Numbered from the stretch's first letter, positions 28,001 through 35,665 are shown. The stretch: DNA of 64,000 nt from Chloroflexota bacterium (GCA_026390015.1 JAPLGS010000138.1:1-64000); one strand, 5' to 3'. Notes: generated from the letters alone by a model not told the origin. Numbers and translations: made by a program.

Positions 28001-28077
28001 ACGGGCGCAATTGTGTGGTTGCATATTCCTTTCCCTATGAGGGGGGTATCCAAACTTTTGTTTTGGATGGAACGTAA
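25009..28077 (+). CDS. Response-regulator / multi-PAS / GGDEF diguanylate cyclase
   Basis: About 1022 residues from ATG 25009 (AAGGTGG upstream). Order: receiver domain with phospho-acceptor D55 and K near 104; a linker helix; about five PAS/PAC units (roughly 205-310, 325-445, 455-575, 580-710, 712-840); then a C-terminal GGDEF domain from about 846 with intact GGEEF near 923. No EAL domain. The enzyme should make c-di-GMP under control of a phosphorelay and PAS ligands. PAS units 4 and 5 are near-identical tandem duplicates. The cognate kinase is not adjacent. Confidence 0.92.
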   Translation: MSISSRILVIDDDRSLLMGVSEILKRGGYEVITATNGTDGIQLALESSPDLIISDMMMPPPDGSEVLRILSEHSSTVNIPFIFLTARTDEKVKVTSLKNGADDYITKPFSTDELLGRVNSILRRKEITETFEVRNQTELRKAAEEKLSERREENVTEVTATNPDALRLIHELQVHKIELEMQNEQLIEAKAQAEEAYRQYSDLYDLAPVGYLTLTRSGTISKINLAGATILGKPRSRLIDRQLAQLISHRSLDAFEVFFNKLYYGSGYGTCELSLLNNDNEWFWVQLEATSFVDGQECRIIMVDINERKLAEEHKLAEEILRASEAKFRNMFENHAAVMLLIEAATGHILDANIAAENFYGYPVSALSTMNMSDINTLTKEEIQIEMDGALGEHNNYFNFQHRLANGKIREVEVHSSPLTMENRTILFSIIHDITDRKQAEEALRANEQKYYRSEADLKAAQTIAKIGSWRWDLRTTEVTWSDEMYRLFGVDKNSYSGRLGDVIAKVVHPDDLYIVLPSNVPSIAEKKSFRYRIIMPDKTIRHISAISGEVIYADDGKPIYISGTAQDATEAKLAEEALHIQRWRLESIIEGARVGTWEWNVQTGEVVFNKLWAQMIGYTLEELEPISIKTWEKFCHPDDLNRSDELLQRHFAGELPYYDVEVRMKHKDGHWVWIHDRGRFITRTDDGKPLLMFGTHTDITQSKHAELQLEEAKLRVENIIEGAHIGAWEWNVQTGEAVINEFEAQLLGYTLEELEPISINTFEKLIHPDDLNRSDELVQRHLAGELPYYDFEFRMKHKDGHWVWIHGRGRVITRTDDDKPLLMFGTHTDITQRKHAELQLEEMAMTDFQTKLYNRRYFMQRSDEECKRASRSHQPLTLLMLDIDHFKKVNDTYGHEAGDLALQHVAEIMRSSLREIDILGRMGGEEFAVLMPNTTLEDAVLLSERIRLSIAKASFDSSAQALILTVSIGVEIFNAEMSGFDGLLRNADEALYRAKNNGRNCVVAYSFPYEGGIQTFVLDGT

Positions 28078-28163
28078 GAAACACCGCCAGTCTTAGTCCG
28101 CATTTTGGGCCGTGGCGGTCTCCAAAAGAGACGCTCTTCCCGGATGGATTTACTCTTTCGTTC

Positions 28164-28205
28164 AAATAAAAACAAGTGCCGAGAGGGAGGCACCTGTTTT
28201 TATTT
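28164..28205. terminator. Bidirectional terminator after the GGDEF gene
   Basis: AAATAAAAACA...GTGCC paired with GGCAC...TGTTTTTATTT, loop GAGAGGGA. Serves the plus-strand cyclase gene and the converging minus-strand gene at 28200-28505. Confidence 0.75.
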
Positions 28206-28505
28206 CCCCACAGCCTTTCGTGGTTGTCGTACTTTCAATTTTTCTCTCTGGGTCATAGCGAGTTGAGCACTTTCAATGTTCTCCAACCGATGATTGATAC
28301 TCTCCATGCTTATTTTGAATACGTCCATGGAGTTCGAAATGCTTTCCATCAGTGGCGCGAACTTCGTGATCATTTCGATGTACTTACTCTCGCGGACGGC
28401 TGAGTTCTTGATAACCACCATGACGAGGAAGGCGCACAGTATCATGACCACAAACGCTAATCCCAGTTCTCCTACCTGTACCCAGCTTGTTTCAATGTAG
28501 GGCAT
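28200..28505 (-). CDS. Small membrane protein with coiled-coil tail
   Basis: 101 residues: one N-terminal membrane helix (LGLAFVVMILCAFLVMVVI), then a long heptad-rich segment (EMITKFAPLMESISNSMDVF... LENIESAQLAM) and a basic tail. This layout is common in small phage and plasmid proteins, but no named family was recognised. AGGAGAAAGGAG precedes the ATG, and a copy of the 18-bp island dyad lies 13 bases upstream of the start. Confidence 0.7.
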   Translation of the reverse strand: MPYIETSWVQVGELGLAFVVMILCAFLVMVVIKNSAVRESKYIEMITKFAPLMESISNSMDVFKISMESINHRLENIESAQLAMTQREKLKVRQPRKAVGK

Positions 28506-28517
28506 CTCCTTTCTCCT

Positions 28518-28535
28518 ATCTCCGACAACAGAAAT
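28518..28535. repeat. 18-bp island dyad, copy (14/18)
   Basis: Match to GTYTCYGRCGYCRGARAC at 14 of 18 positions, 13 bases upstream of the minus-strand start at 28505, in promoter/operator position. Confidence 0.5.
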
Positions 28536-28606
28536 TTATGATGTGGCGAGGAAATCCTTTACGTCTTGCTTATTGCGTATGACTGTTTTCTTGGCTTGCC
28601 CATTAT

Positions 28607-28624
28607 GTCTCCGACAACAGAGAG
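28607..28624. repeat. 18-bp island dyad, copy (15/18)
   Basis: GTCTCCGACAACAGAGAG, 15 of 18 positions of the consensus, in the gene-poor region. Confidence 0.55.
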
Positions 28625-29049
28625 TTTTATTAACACTCTCCGACAAGCGCAGATATGATAATTTGAACGTCCCATCTCCCACGTTGGAGTGGAGGGGATG
28701 CTTGAGGACACGGACGCTGGAGCTTTGCACCCCGCCACCGAGAATGAAAACTGACCGAACCACTCCAGGGATGCCTTGTTGAGCAAAGCATTGGAGCGCC
28801 ACAAAGAAGTCATACCAGTTCTCCCAGATCCTTTGAGTGGCGAGGCAGCTTGTCGTCAAATAATTAATATTAAGACGTCAGATCAGGCTATCGACCACAA
28901 TGGAGTTTTGTGAACCGCCGGCCGAGAGGAGAAAGTAGTAGTCTCCTCGCCACCAATACTTACGCGATCAAGAGGGGCATTAGTGAATGGGGAAGTACCA
29001 TCTCCTAGCACGTCTCCTCTTTATTAATGTTGCGCGAACACAAATATTC

Positions 29050-29067
29050 GTCTCCGATGTCGGAGAG
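29050..29067. repeat. 18-bp island dyad, copy (16/18)
   Basis: GTCTCCGATGTCGGAGAG; the inner 16 bases form two perfect 7-bp half-sites. Confidence 0.65.
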
Positions 29068-29222
29068 GCACAACACAATAAAGATATAGCAGGTCTTAAA
29101 TGATAGGTTTGTTGCTCGATGAGCAAACTTTCAGAAAAAAGATAACTGTGAACTGGTATGTTTCACTTCCAATCCACAGTTATCAAATTTTGGTTGTCTG
29201 AAAGAAAGCTTATGAAGCTTTG

Positions 29223-30485
29223 TTAACTGAGGTTGTATAGCGCTTTTCGTGTTCGGAATGCGACAAACCTTCTTGTCGCCAATCTGTACTTGGCCTTCTT
29301 TTTTTGATACTTTCCATCAACGCCATAAGACTTGGCAAGTCCATCGAGTTTTTTCTTATCGCATGGCAGGACAATCCAAACCCCATTTTTCTTTTCGACA
29401 AGCCCTTCTTTTTCCATAATTTGAATACTCTTCTTGACTGTGGAATAACCTCTTCCGGTTTCATCACTAATATCCTTCAGTGTCCTCCGTGGTCTTAATA
29501 ATAACGAGCACAATATTTGTGCCGAAGATGGATTTAGAGCCGTCCGACTAAACAAATCATGGTTCAGTATTGGCAAAACCATATTTGCAATTTCGCTGGA
29601 TACCATATTCGCCTCAAAAAATTTGAGATTAATTCCATAATGGTCGCTAAAGGAATTTGTTTTCACATAAAATAAAACACCCATTCTCACTAATTCTTTC
29701 AAGACTTTCCGTGCGGTTTTCTTGCTCATCGATGCCAAAAGCGATATTTCACTGAGAGCGGCTCTGAAGTCATTTATCTGTTCGAGATCTGCTCTACGGA
29801 AGCATGCTATTATGACCTTCAGCAAACTTAATCCACCCTGCCCGGGCCAGCTCATACTCAACGCTGAAATAATGAGTTGGCGAATTAATTCATTTTTGAT
29901 AAATATCCGAAGGTCCTGAGTTTGACTGATGTGTTTGGTTTGAATTATTAATTGCGGAAATATTATTTTTATTTCTTCGTGGTTCACAATTGGAGGATGC
30001 ATACCCTTGCGCTTTATCCAGGAGCAAATATCTCCATCTGGGCTCGAAGATGGGGGAGCAAGAATAATTCCCTGAGTTTGAATTGCATATGTTGATGTTT
30101 GGATACCTTGTGCTGTCCCATCTTCAAGATAAAGCCAAACGTGATAATTTGACCCTTCTGTTGATACCCACTTGTCAAGCCCGTGGGAAGACCTAGAAAA
30201 GTCGGTGTAATCAGCTTTCGAAAAAAAATTGATAATAAATAAGTTGCCTGATTGAGGACCGAGTTCGACACCAACATTAAATTTTTTGTGCTTTGCTATT
30301 TTTACCATATCGGCTGGATGTTGGCTCACAAGATCAAGGAGGTTACCATCCATCCGTTCATATCCACCATAAATTAAGGGGATCGCTTTTATGTTGCAGC
30401 TTAAGAACCTTGCTAATGCATCTTCCCTACTGTCGTATTTCCAAAGTGCCAGTAGTATTTCGTTTTCAGATATTTTACTTTTCAA
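29223..30485 (-). CDS. PrimPol-like replication protein with two winged-helix segments
   Basis: About 420 residues from TTG 30485, chosen because GAGAGG lies 8 bases upstream and the residue order MKSKISENE follows. The N-terminal 200 residues follow the bifunctional primase-polymerase pattern (IPLIYGGYERMDG, NVGVELGPQSGNLFIINF, W-x-STEGSNYHVWLYL), but the expected catalytic DxD is replaced (IINFFS), so activity is doubtful. Two helix-turn-helix segments follow (MSKKTARKVLKELVRMGVL and LKDISDETGRGYSTVKKSI). Probably a replication initiator or regulator of the island; sits 1 base after the upstream gene. Confidence 0.55.
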   Translation of the reverse strand: MKSKISENEILLALWKYDSREDALARFLSCNIKAIPLIYGGYERMDGNLLDLVSQHPADMVKIAKHKKFNVGVELGPQSGNLFIINFFSKADYTDFSRSSHGLDKWVSTEGSNYHVWLYLEDGTAQGIQTSTYAIQTQGIILAPPSSSPDGDICSWIKRKGMHPPIVNHEEIKIIFPQLIIQTKHISQTQDLRIFIKNELIRQLIISALSMSWPGQGGLSLLKVIIACFRRADLEQINDFRAALSEISLLASMSKKTARKVLKELVRMGVLFYVKTNSFSDHYGINLKFFEANMVSSEIANMVLPILNHDLFSRTALNPSSAQILCSLLLRPRRTLKDISDETGRGYSTVKKSIQIMEKEGLVEKKNGVWIVLPCDKKKLDGLAKSYGVDGKYQKKKAKYRLATRRFVAFRTRKALYNLS

Positions 30486-30486
30486 A

Positions 30487-30915
30487 TTATTTCCTCTCGG
30501 CGATTGATTTTTGATACAGAAAATACTGTTTCGTGCTTTGACGTATTCTGCTGAACTGTTCGGCGCTAAAAGTTATTCTGTACTGAGGTTTGCCGTTAAC
30601 TTTTGAGACCTCATATTTGATAACATCCCGTTGCTTGCTGCCGATCTTCAAACGTAAATCCCCAGTTGGTAATTTTGCGGCAAGTTGAAATAGTTTAGCA
30701 AGATGCTCGCTGTCTTCCAACGCCACTGCCTTCTTAGCAGCCTTAATGATTGTACGAAGATTGGAGAGTGAAGCGTGGCTGGCGTCAGCGGGTTCTAGGC
30801 CGGCTAGTTCGGCCCAGTCGACAACCTTCATCAAGTTTTTTTGGTCCGAAATCCACGTCTTGCTAGCTAATTTTGTGGGTGGTATTTTGGCTCGAACATC
30901 CATCCATGTAATCAT
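30487..30915 (-). CDS. Unknown protein co-transcribed with the PrimPol-like gene
   Basis: 142 residues, ATG 30915 with CGGAGG upstream. Helical N-terminal part (KTWISDQKNLMKVVDWAEL) and a basic C-terminal half (KIGSKQRDVIKYEVSKVNG... FSRIRQSTKQYFLYQ) that could touch nucleic acid. Its last codons (AERK-stop) contain the GCCGAGAGG box that serves as ribosome site of the next gene. Promoter TATAAT plus a 16-bp palindrome lie just upstream. No family recognised. Confidence 0.65.
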   Translation of the reverse strand: MITWMDVRAKIPPTKLASKTWISDQKNLMKVVDWAELAGLEPADASHASLSNLRTIIKAAKKAVALEDSEHLAKLFQLAAKLPTGDLRLKIGSKQRDVIKYEVSKVNGKPQYRITFSAEQFSRIRQSTKQYFLYQKSIAERK

Positions 30916-30928
30916 TGCTTGCCTCCGT

Positions 30929-30955
30929 ATTCCGATATCGGAATTATAACAGACA
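30929..30955 (-). promoter_or_regulatory. -10 box with overlapping 16-bp palindrome (operator)
   Basis: On the minus strand TATAAT is followed at once by a perfect palindrome ATTCCGATATCGGAAT (30929-30944) lying over the expected transcription start. The palindrome has the same YCCG...CGGR core as the island dyad, so repression of the PrimPol-like operon by the dyad-binding factor is likely. No good -35 was found. Confidence 0.55.
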
Positions 30956-31676
30956 ATACGTCAATAGGTAATCGTTCTGCCATTTTTTTTCAGATTGGCA
31001 GTAGTAGTAATTACTGTCATACTCTATAGCTCTTCTTGAGCGTGGAAGCAGTGGAAAACAAGCCAACCTCCGCCCGCGATAGCGGGCTGCTCTTCGTAGT
31101 ACGTTCTCCAGTACTAGCGTGTAATCCGAACAAGGTCAATAGAACGATCCTTTTTTATAGAGGATTTTCTACTACGAATACAAGCCTCGCTATAGCCACG
31201 GGATGGAGGTAATTCAAGATCAAGGGTAGAAAACCACAATAATGGTTCGGAAATCGGGGAAATTGGTTCACAGAAACGAAAACTCCATCGTGCAGACCCT
31301 ACACACTACTCCTCTCGGCTAAATTCCCGCTCCTGAGAAGACCCCTAAGGATGCCTGACGGCATATGGTTCATTGAACCTCCCTTCCAGAGAGGCTATTT
31401 GGAAAGAATTTAACATCCTCTGGACTAACTCCTCTCGGTAACATCCATATGCTATATTCTCGGAGTATTCTAATAAATCTACGAAATCCTTCGTTGTCTA
31501 TAAAGAGACTTGGAGTAGGTCAATTTCAAGAACAGGCCGAGAGGTGAAAGCACTTTCGTCAGAACCTTGCCGTCTCAGTAAGGCACACTGTGAATGATGG
31601 AACTGCTCAGTTATATCCTTTACTCAAGCACAGTCCCATATATGGTAATGTTGGAGAAGGAGAAATGAGTGGCGAG

Positions 31677-31694
31677 GTCTCTGACATCAGAAAC
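31677..31694. repeat. 18-bp island dyad, copy (17/18)
   Basis: GTCTCTGACATCAGAAAC; only position 10 deviates from the consensus. Confidence 0.7.
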
Positions 31695-32037
31695 TATCGT
31701 TTGCTAACGACACCAGTGTAACTACGATGGAGAGGGGATATAAAAGAAGCGGCCACGTTCAAAATACTGAGCGCCAAAATAGCAAATATTTTTTCAAAAC
31801 CGACTACCCATATCTCACCCTTCTCGGCAGAATTGCTCTACCTCCATCGTAGTCGGTAGGAAAAAATCAAAGGAAGCCAGGATCACCTCAGATAACGGAT
31901 ACCTGTGAACACGAAGATTGCCGGCTGCCGAAGCGGGATGGAGTTTGTCAGATCATAATTTGAAGCAAATCATGGATGGCGATTGACAACAATGATTACG
32001 AGTTCCTGTCCGATATGGAACAGTTGGTTTCCGCGCC

Positions 32038-32066
32038 TTGACGCTAGAACAAATGTTCTGTAGAAT
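32038..32066 (+). promoter_or_regulatory. Promoter with LexA-like box in its spacer
   Basis: TTGACG, 17-base spacer, TAGAAT, 9 bases before the LuxR-type ATG at 32076. The spacer contains AGAACAAATGTTCT (32046-32059), that is GAAC-N4-GTTC, the core of Gram-positive-type LexA boxes. A repressor here would block RNA polymerase directly. An autoregulatory site of the LuxR-type protein is the alternative. Confidence 0.6.
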
Positions 32067-32075
32067 AGTCTCATC

Positions 32076-32501
32076 ATGTCTATCTGGAAACGCTTGCTTA
32101 GCCTGATAGACCGACGTCCTAACGCCCGCCCTCGGACCTTCCAGATCAGTGATAGTGTCCACACTACATTGGTCACACTCGCACAACAACGAGGCCGCCC
32201 TGAAGATGATTTTGCCACTGAACTCCTGGCCGCTGGTCTCAAACAACTCTACTCCACGGACGAGCTTTACCTGAAATGGGAAACTCTGACGGCACGCGAG
32301 AGGGAGGTGGCTGCGTTGATTTGCCTGGGGTATACCAATCGTCAAGCAGCAGCTAAGATGAATGTCGTGCCGCAAACAGTGAAATTCCACACACATCACA
32401 TTTACGAGAAATATGGAATAAAAAGCCGATCCCAATTACAGCAACTGCTCTCCGACTGGGATTGGAGTGAATGGAAGGATTACTGGAGGGACAAGGGGTA
32501 G
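32076..32501 (+). CDS. LuxR-type HTH transcription regulator
   Basis: 141 residues. The C-terminal half is a clear LuxR/GerE domain (LTAREREVAALICLGYTNRQ, then AAKMNVVPQTVKFHTHHI and YEKYGIKSRSQL). The N-terminal 65 residues are basic and do not look like a receiver or ligand domain. The -10 lies only 9 bases before the ATG, so the mRNA is leaderless or nearly so. It stands directly before the RecA-fold/PolB2-like operon, separated by a terminator hairpin, and may control it. Confidence 0.8.
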   Translation: MSIWKRLLSLIDRRPNARPRTFQISDSVHTTLVTLAQQRGRPEDDFATELLAAGLKQLYSTDELYLKWETLTAREREVAALICLGYTNRQAAAKMNVVPQTVKFHTHHIYEKYGIKSRSQLQQLLSDWDWSEWKDYWRDKG

Positions 32502-32570
32502 GCAGCGTGCGTACCTATACCGCTAAATGTGCATCCCTTCTAAAACCTAGCCGTATCCTAGACCTGTTAC

Positions 32571-32595
32571 CTCACCATTGGTGAGTTTTCTTTTT
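32571..32595 (+). terminator. Terminator or attenuator between LuxR gene and polymerase operon
   Basis: CTCACC-att-GGTGAG followed by TTTTCTTTTT. It ends 25 bases before the ATG at 32621, so the downstream operon either has its own weak promoter (TATCTT at about 32609) or depends on read-through. Confidence 0.7.
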
Positions 32596-32620
32596 AAGAA
32601 AACACCTGTATCTTGTTGAC

Positions 32621-33145
32621 ATGAACATACTTCCCATCTTACACACCGGCAAGTTGATCCTTATCACCTCATCGCATGAGACACGCGAACAGATCACCGT
32701 CCTCACGGCAGAACTGGCATTGCGCGGCGCGGTGACTATTCTCGATGGAGGTAACCGCTTCGCAGCGTATCAAACGATCCGCATGCTGCGAAGGAGAACG
32801 CACAACATTGAAGAAGCGGCCAACCGTATTTTCGTGCGGCGGGCGTTCACCTGTTACCAGATGCTGACGTTGTTGGAGAACTCCCCGTCCCTTCAGCAGC
32901 CCTACATCATCCTGGATATGTTCGCAACCTTCTATGATGAAAATGTCCAACTAAAAGAAGCCGATAGGCTTTTGGATCGTTGCCTGGTTCAGCTTGATCG
33001 ACTGCGGTTGACGGGTCCGGTGGTCATCACGATGAAGCCGCATCCCGATCGAGTATTTCTTTTTGAGCGTCTTCTTGCAAGGGCTGATCATATTTTTGAA
33101 CTCGAAATTCCATATCCCGTAATCTCTCAGATGGCTCTTTTCTAA
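32621..33145 (+). CDS. RecA-fold protein without Walker A (ImuA-like), mutasome-type partner
   Basis: 174 residues. The layout of RecA/RadA-derived accessory proteins is visible: a first strand GKLILITSSHETREQ where the P-loop should be but without GKT/S, a GAVTILDGGNRFAAYQ second strand, RRAFTCYQMLTLLEN, a YIILDMFATF Walker-B-like strand, and VVITMKPHPDRVFLF. Bacterial ImuA and the ATPase of archaeal PolB2 operons have the same role of loading or restraining an error-prone polymerase. Stop and next start overlap (TAATG). Family assignment is by pattern, not by alignment. Confidence 0.6.
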   Translation: MNILPILHTGKLILITSSHETREQITVLTAELALRGAVTILDGGNRFAAYQTIRMLRRRTHNIEEAANRIFVRRAFTCYQMLTLLENSPSLQQPYIILDMFATFYDENVQLKEADRLLDRCLVQLDRLRLTGPVVITMKPHPDRVFLFERLLARADHIFELEIPYPVISQMALF

Positions 33146-33408
33146 TGGGACGCACACTTCCTTCCATCACGCAGGAATTTCTACAAGAAGAAGCATCCTT
33201 CGCCAGGTTTCGGCGCGCCCTGCGCAGGAGCGATCAGATCGTGTTGGATGATCTATTTGCATTGGCACGCCAGCATCTTGCCGCCACTGTATATGCTTCC
33301 CACGCGCTGCCATTTGAGACGCTCCTGCTTTGTATGCTGCTTGAGGAGCACAAGGAAGTGATGAAGTTGAAACAACATATGGCGGCAAGCCGCATTGGCA
33401 ATGAGTAA
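33145..33408 (+). CDS. Small middle gene of the polymerase operon
   Basis: 87 residues, helical and rich in Arg/Leu (FARFRRALRRSDQIVLDDLF). Starts within the stop of the RecA-fold gene and overlaps the polymerase start by 8 bases, so all three proteins are translationally coupled and probably made in a fixed ratio. No family recognised; a bridging subunit is the obvious guess. Confidence 0.65.
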   Translation: MGRTLPSITQEFLQEEASFARFRRALRRSDQIVLDDLFALARQHLAATVYASHALPFETLLLCMLLEEHKEVMKLKQHMAASRIGNE

Positions 33409-35608
33409 TGAGCTTCACGGATGGTTACTGGACATCCTGCCAAACGAGCAAGGCTTGACGATATGGATACTGGGAGAAGATGGGAAACGCCACGCGCTGT
33501 CCCATGACTTTCCGATCGCCTTTTATGCAGCAGGGCCGGCAGAACAATTGCGGAGGCTTTGGAAGTGGCTGCAACAGCAACCTGAAAATCCAAAACTATC
33601 CCGTGAAGAGAGACGCGATCTTTTTGCTGGAAGTATTCCTGTCCTGGCTGTGGAACTGACTTATCCATCAGATTTAACTCCACTCTTCAATCGGACATCC
33701 CAGGAATTCCCAGATCTCATCTATTACAACGCCGACATCCCGATATCCTTGCGATACATTGCGCGGTATGGAGTATTTCCACTGGCCGACTGCGAGATCA
33801 AGATCGATCCGTCAGGACACGTTACAGATATTCGCTCCACCCAATCTCCGTGGGAAATTGACCTGCCACTACCGCCACTGACCATTCTCGGCCTCGAGCC
33901 TGAATGTGATCCGTTCCATGCCGCGCCAACCAAAGTATTTATCCAGACGCCAAAGGCTCATTTCTCACTAGACCTGGAACCTGCCCGCGCATTCATGATT
34001 GGATTACGAGCAATCTTTATTCGCCATGATCCTGACCTTCTGCTCACGGCATGGGGTGATACCTGGCTGTTACCAAAACTCCTTCAGATGTCCAAGGAGA
34101 CCGGAATTGACCTGCCCCTCAACCGCGATCCAGATCAGTCCATCAAGCACCGGGAAGCGCGGACATACTACGCTTATGGACAAGTCATCCATCGAGGTAA
34201 GCAGGTTCTTCTGGCGGGCCGCTGGCACATCGACATCCACAATGCCGTGATGTATCACGACTACGGATTGGAAGGGGTTTGGGAATTGGCGCGGGTGACC
34301 GGACTGCCTGTGCAGACCGTGGCGCGGGTATCGCCAGGGACAGGCATATCCTCCATGCAGATCGTCACAGCGCTCAAGGAAGGAGTGTTGGTTCCCTGGC
34401 ACAAGCAGCAAGCCGAACATACCAAATCGATCATGGACTTGATCCACGCAGATATGGGCGGGCTGGTCTTTCAACCGACCATCGGCCTGCACAAAGATGT
34501 GGCTGAGATCGATTTCATTTCGATGTATCCAAGCGTCATGGCGCGTTTCAATATTTCACCTGAGACGATCCTGCCCGGCATACGCGACCAGAACACCGAT
34601 CTGCCGGCAACATCAACCGAGCAGGGTCTTATTCCCAAGACACTGGAGCCATTGCTCAGGAAACGGATCGCGATCAAGATGCAGTTACTCACCATGTCCA
34701 AATGGGATATGCGCTACAAGAGTTACAAGGCTCGATCAGCAGCTCACAAATGGTTGCTTGTGACCTGCTTCGGTTATCTCGGATATAAGAATGCGCGCTT
34801 TGGAAAGATCGAGGCGCATGAGGCTGTCACGGCCTACGGGAGGGAGGCGCTGCTGAGAGCCAAGGAAGCGGCTGAAGATATGGGATTTACTGTCCTGCAC
34901 ATGTACGTGGATGGATTGTGGGTTCAGAAAAAAGGATCAAACAAGGTACAAGATCTCCAACCATTGCTGGATGAAATACTAAATCGCACCGGCCTGCCAA
35001 TTGCGCTGGATGGCATCTACCGCTGGATCTCTTTCCTGCCATCTCGGCTAAACAAAAATGTGCCTGTGGCAAATCGTTATTTTGGCGTGTTTCAAAGCGG
35101 CGAAGTCAAGTGTCGCGGCATTGAACTCAGGCGGCACGATACGCCCAAGTTCATTTCTGAAATTCAAAATGAAGTGTTGGAAATTCTGGCTCGATCCCCT
35201 GACGTTGAACATATCTTTGAATACCTGCCAAAGATCCAATCCCTGATCGATGGCAAACTTTATGATCTGCGACATCAGCGTATCCCACTTGAAAAGCTGA
35301 TCGTGCGCCAGACACTCAGCCGGCCTGTGAACGAGTATCGCGTTCCCTCTCCAGCGGCCACAGCCGCCAAACAACTGGAAGAGGTCGGGAAGTTCCTAAG
35401 GCCAGGACAAACCGTGATGTTTATTTATATACTTGGCGTGCCAGGTGTATACGCATGGGACTTGGAACAAACCCTTGATCCCAAAACAATCGATGTCAAC
35501 ATTTACAAAAAGCTGCTGGACCGAGCCATGGAGACAGTGATGCTGCCCTTTGTGTCAATTCAAGCCCAACCATTTTTGCCATTGTTAGTGTCTGGCGCCG
35601 GAGACTGA
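33401..35608 (+). CDS. B-family DNA polymerase, PolB2-like, altered catalytic motif
   Basis: About 735 residues. Palm motif A is DFISMYPSVMARFN (near 370), motif B is KWLLVTCFGYLGYKNARFG (near 450), and motif C, normally Y-G-D-T-D, reads MYVDGLWV (near 502), so the second metal-binding aspartate is missing. The exonuclease region is also degenerate (LGLEPECDP instead of DIE, YHDYGLEGVWELA retained). Archaeal PolB2/Dpo2 polymerases show the same kind of change and are known to be damage-induced and mutagenic. Last 6 codons lie inside a copy of the island dyad. Confidence 0.85.
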   Translation: MSNELHGWLLDILPNEQGLTIWILGEDGKRHALSHDFPIAFYAAGPAEQLRRLWKWLQQQPENPKLSREERRDLFAGSIPVLAVELTYPSDLTPLFNRTSQEFPDLIYYNADIPISLRYIARYGVFPLADCEIKIDPSGHVTDIRSTQSPWEIDLPLPPLTILGLEPECDPFHAAPTKVFIQTPKAHFSLDLEPARAFMIGLRAIFIRHDPDLLLTAWGDTWLLPKLLQMSKETGIDLPLNRDPDQSIKHREARTYYAYGQVIHRGKQVLLAGRWHIDIHNAVMYHDYGLEGVWELARVTGLPVQTVARVSPGTGISSMQIVTALKEGVLVPWHKQQAEHTKSIMDLIHADMGGLVFQPTIGLHKDVAEIDFISMYPSVMARFNISPETILPGIRDQNTDLPATSTEQGLIPKTLEPLLRKRIAIKMQLLTMSKWDMRYKSYKARSAAHKWLLVTCFGYLGYKNARFGKIEAHEAVTAYGREALLRAKEAAEDMGFTVLHMYVDGLWVQKKGSNKVQDLQPLLDEILNRTGLPIALDGIYRWISFLPSRLNKNVPVANRYFGVFQSGEVKCRGIELRRHDTPKFISEIQNEVLEILARSPDVEHIFEYLPKIQSLIDGKLYDLRHQRIPLEKLIVRQTLSRPVNEYRVPSPAATAAKQLEEVGKFLRPGQTVMFIYILGVPGVYAWDLEQTLDPKTIDVNIYKKLLDRAMETVMLPFVSIQAQPFLPLLVSGAGD
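35588..35605. repeat. 18-bp island dyad, copy (17/18), inside polymerase C-terminus
   Basis: GTGTCTGGCGCCGGAGAC encodes the residues VSGAGD just before the stop. Located between convergent genes. Confidence 0.65.
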
Positions 35609-35665
35609 CGAATTAGTTCTCCTTGCAATATCAACCAAGTCAGGTACCGACAGGGTTGATACTCA

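Larger units (their letters stand above)
28506..29222. other. Gene-poor region left of the PrimPol-like gene
   Basis: 717 bases without a convincing protein gene. It holds three full copies of the 18-bp dyad (28518, 28607, 29050), half-sites near 28636 and 28875, and one copy of the GCCGAGAGG motif (28921). Frames of up to 107 codons on the minus strand begin at TTG, lack a ribosome site and run through the dyads, so they are not called. With the region 30950-32075 it brackets the replication-type gene; a replication or partition region is a candidate role. Confidence 0.4.
30950..32075. other. Gene-poor 1.1-kb region right of the PrimPol-like operon
   Basis: No convincing protein gene. Contents: hairpins GCCCGC/GCGGGC near 31075 and TAGTAC/GTACTA near 31100, four copies of GCCGAGAGG or close variants (31311, 31431, 31536, 31820), one near-perfect 18-bp dyad (31677), and a 9-bp inverted repeat ACCGACTAC/GTAGTCGGT (31799 and 31848). 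Repeats and inverted repeats beside a replication-type gene suggest an origin, partition site or structured RNA locus; which one cannot be told from sequence alone. Confidence 0.4.

Noticed and set aside
28536-28859. 107-codon minus-strand frame in the gene-poor region
   Set aside because: Starts at TTG without a ribosome site and runs through copies of the 18-bp dyad; treated as non-coding.
31340-31415. 23-codon minus-strand frame (MLNSFQIASLEG...) after a GAGAGGAG box
   Set aside because: Too short to support without conservation; mentioned only because several GCCGAGAGG boxes are followed by short frames.
31953-32435. 160-codon minus-strand frame over the LuxR-type gene
   Set aside because: Shadow of a gene with a clear HTH domain on the plus strand.
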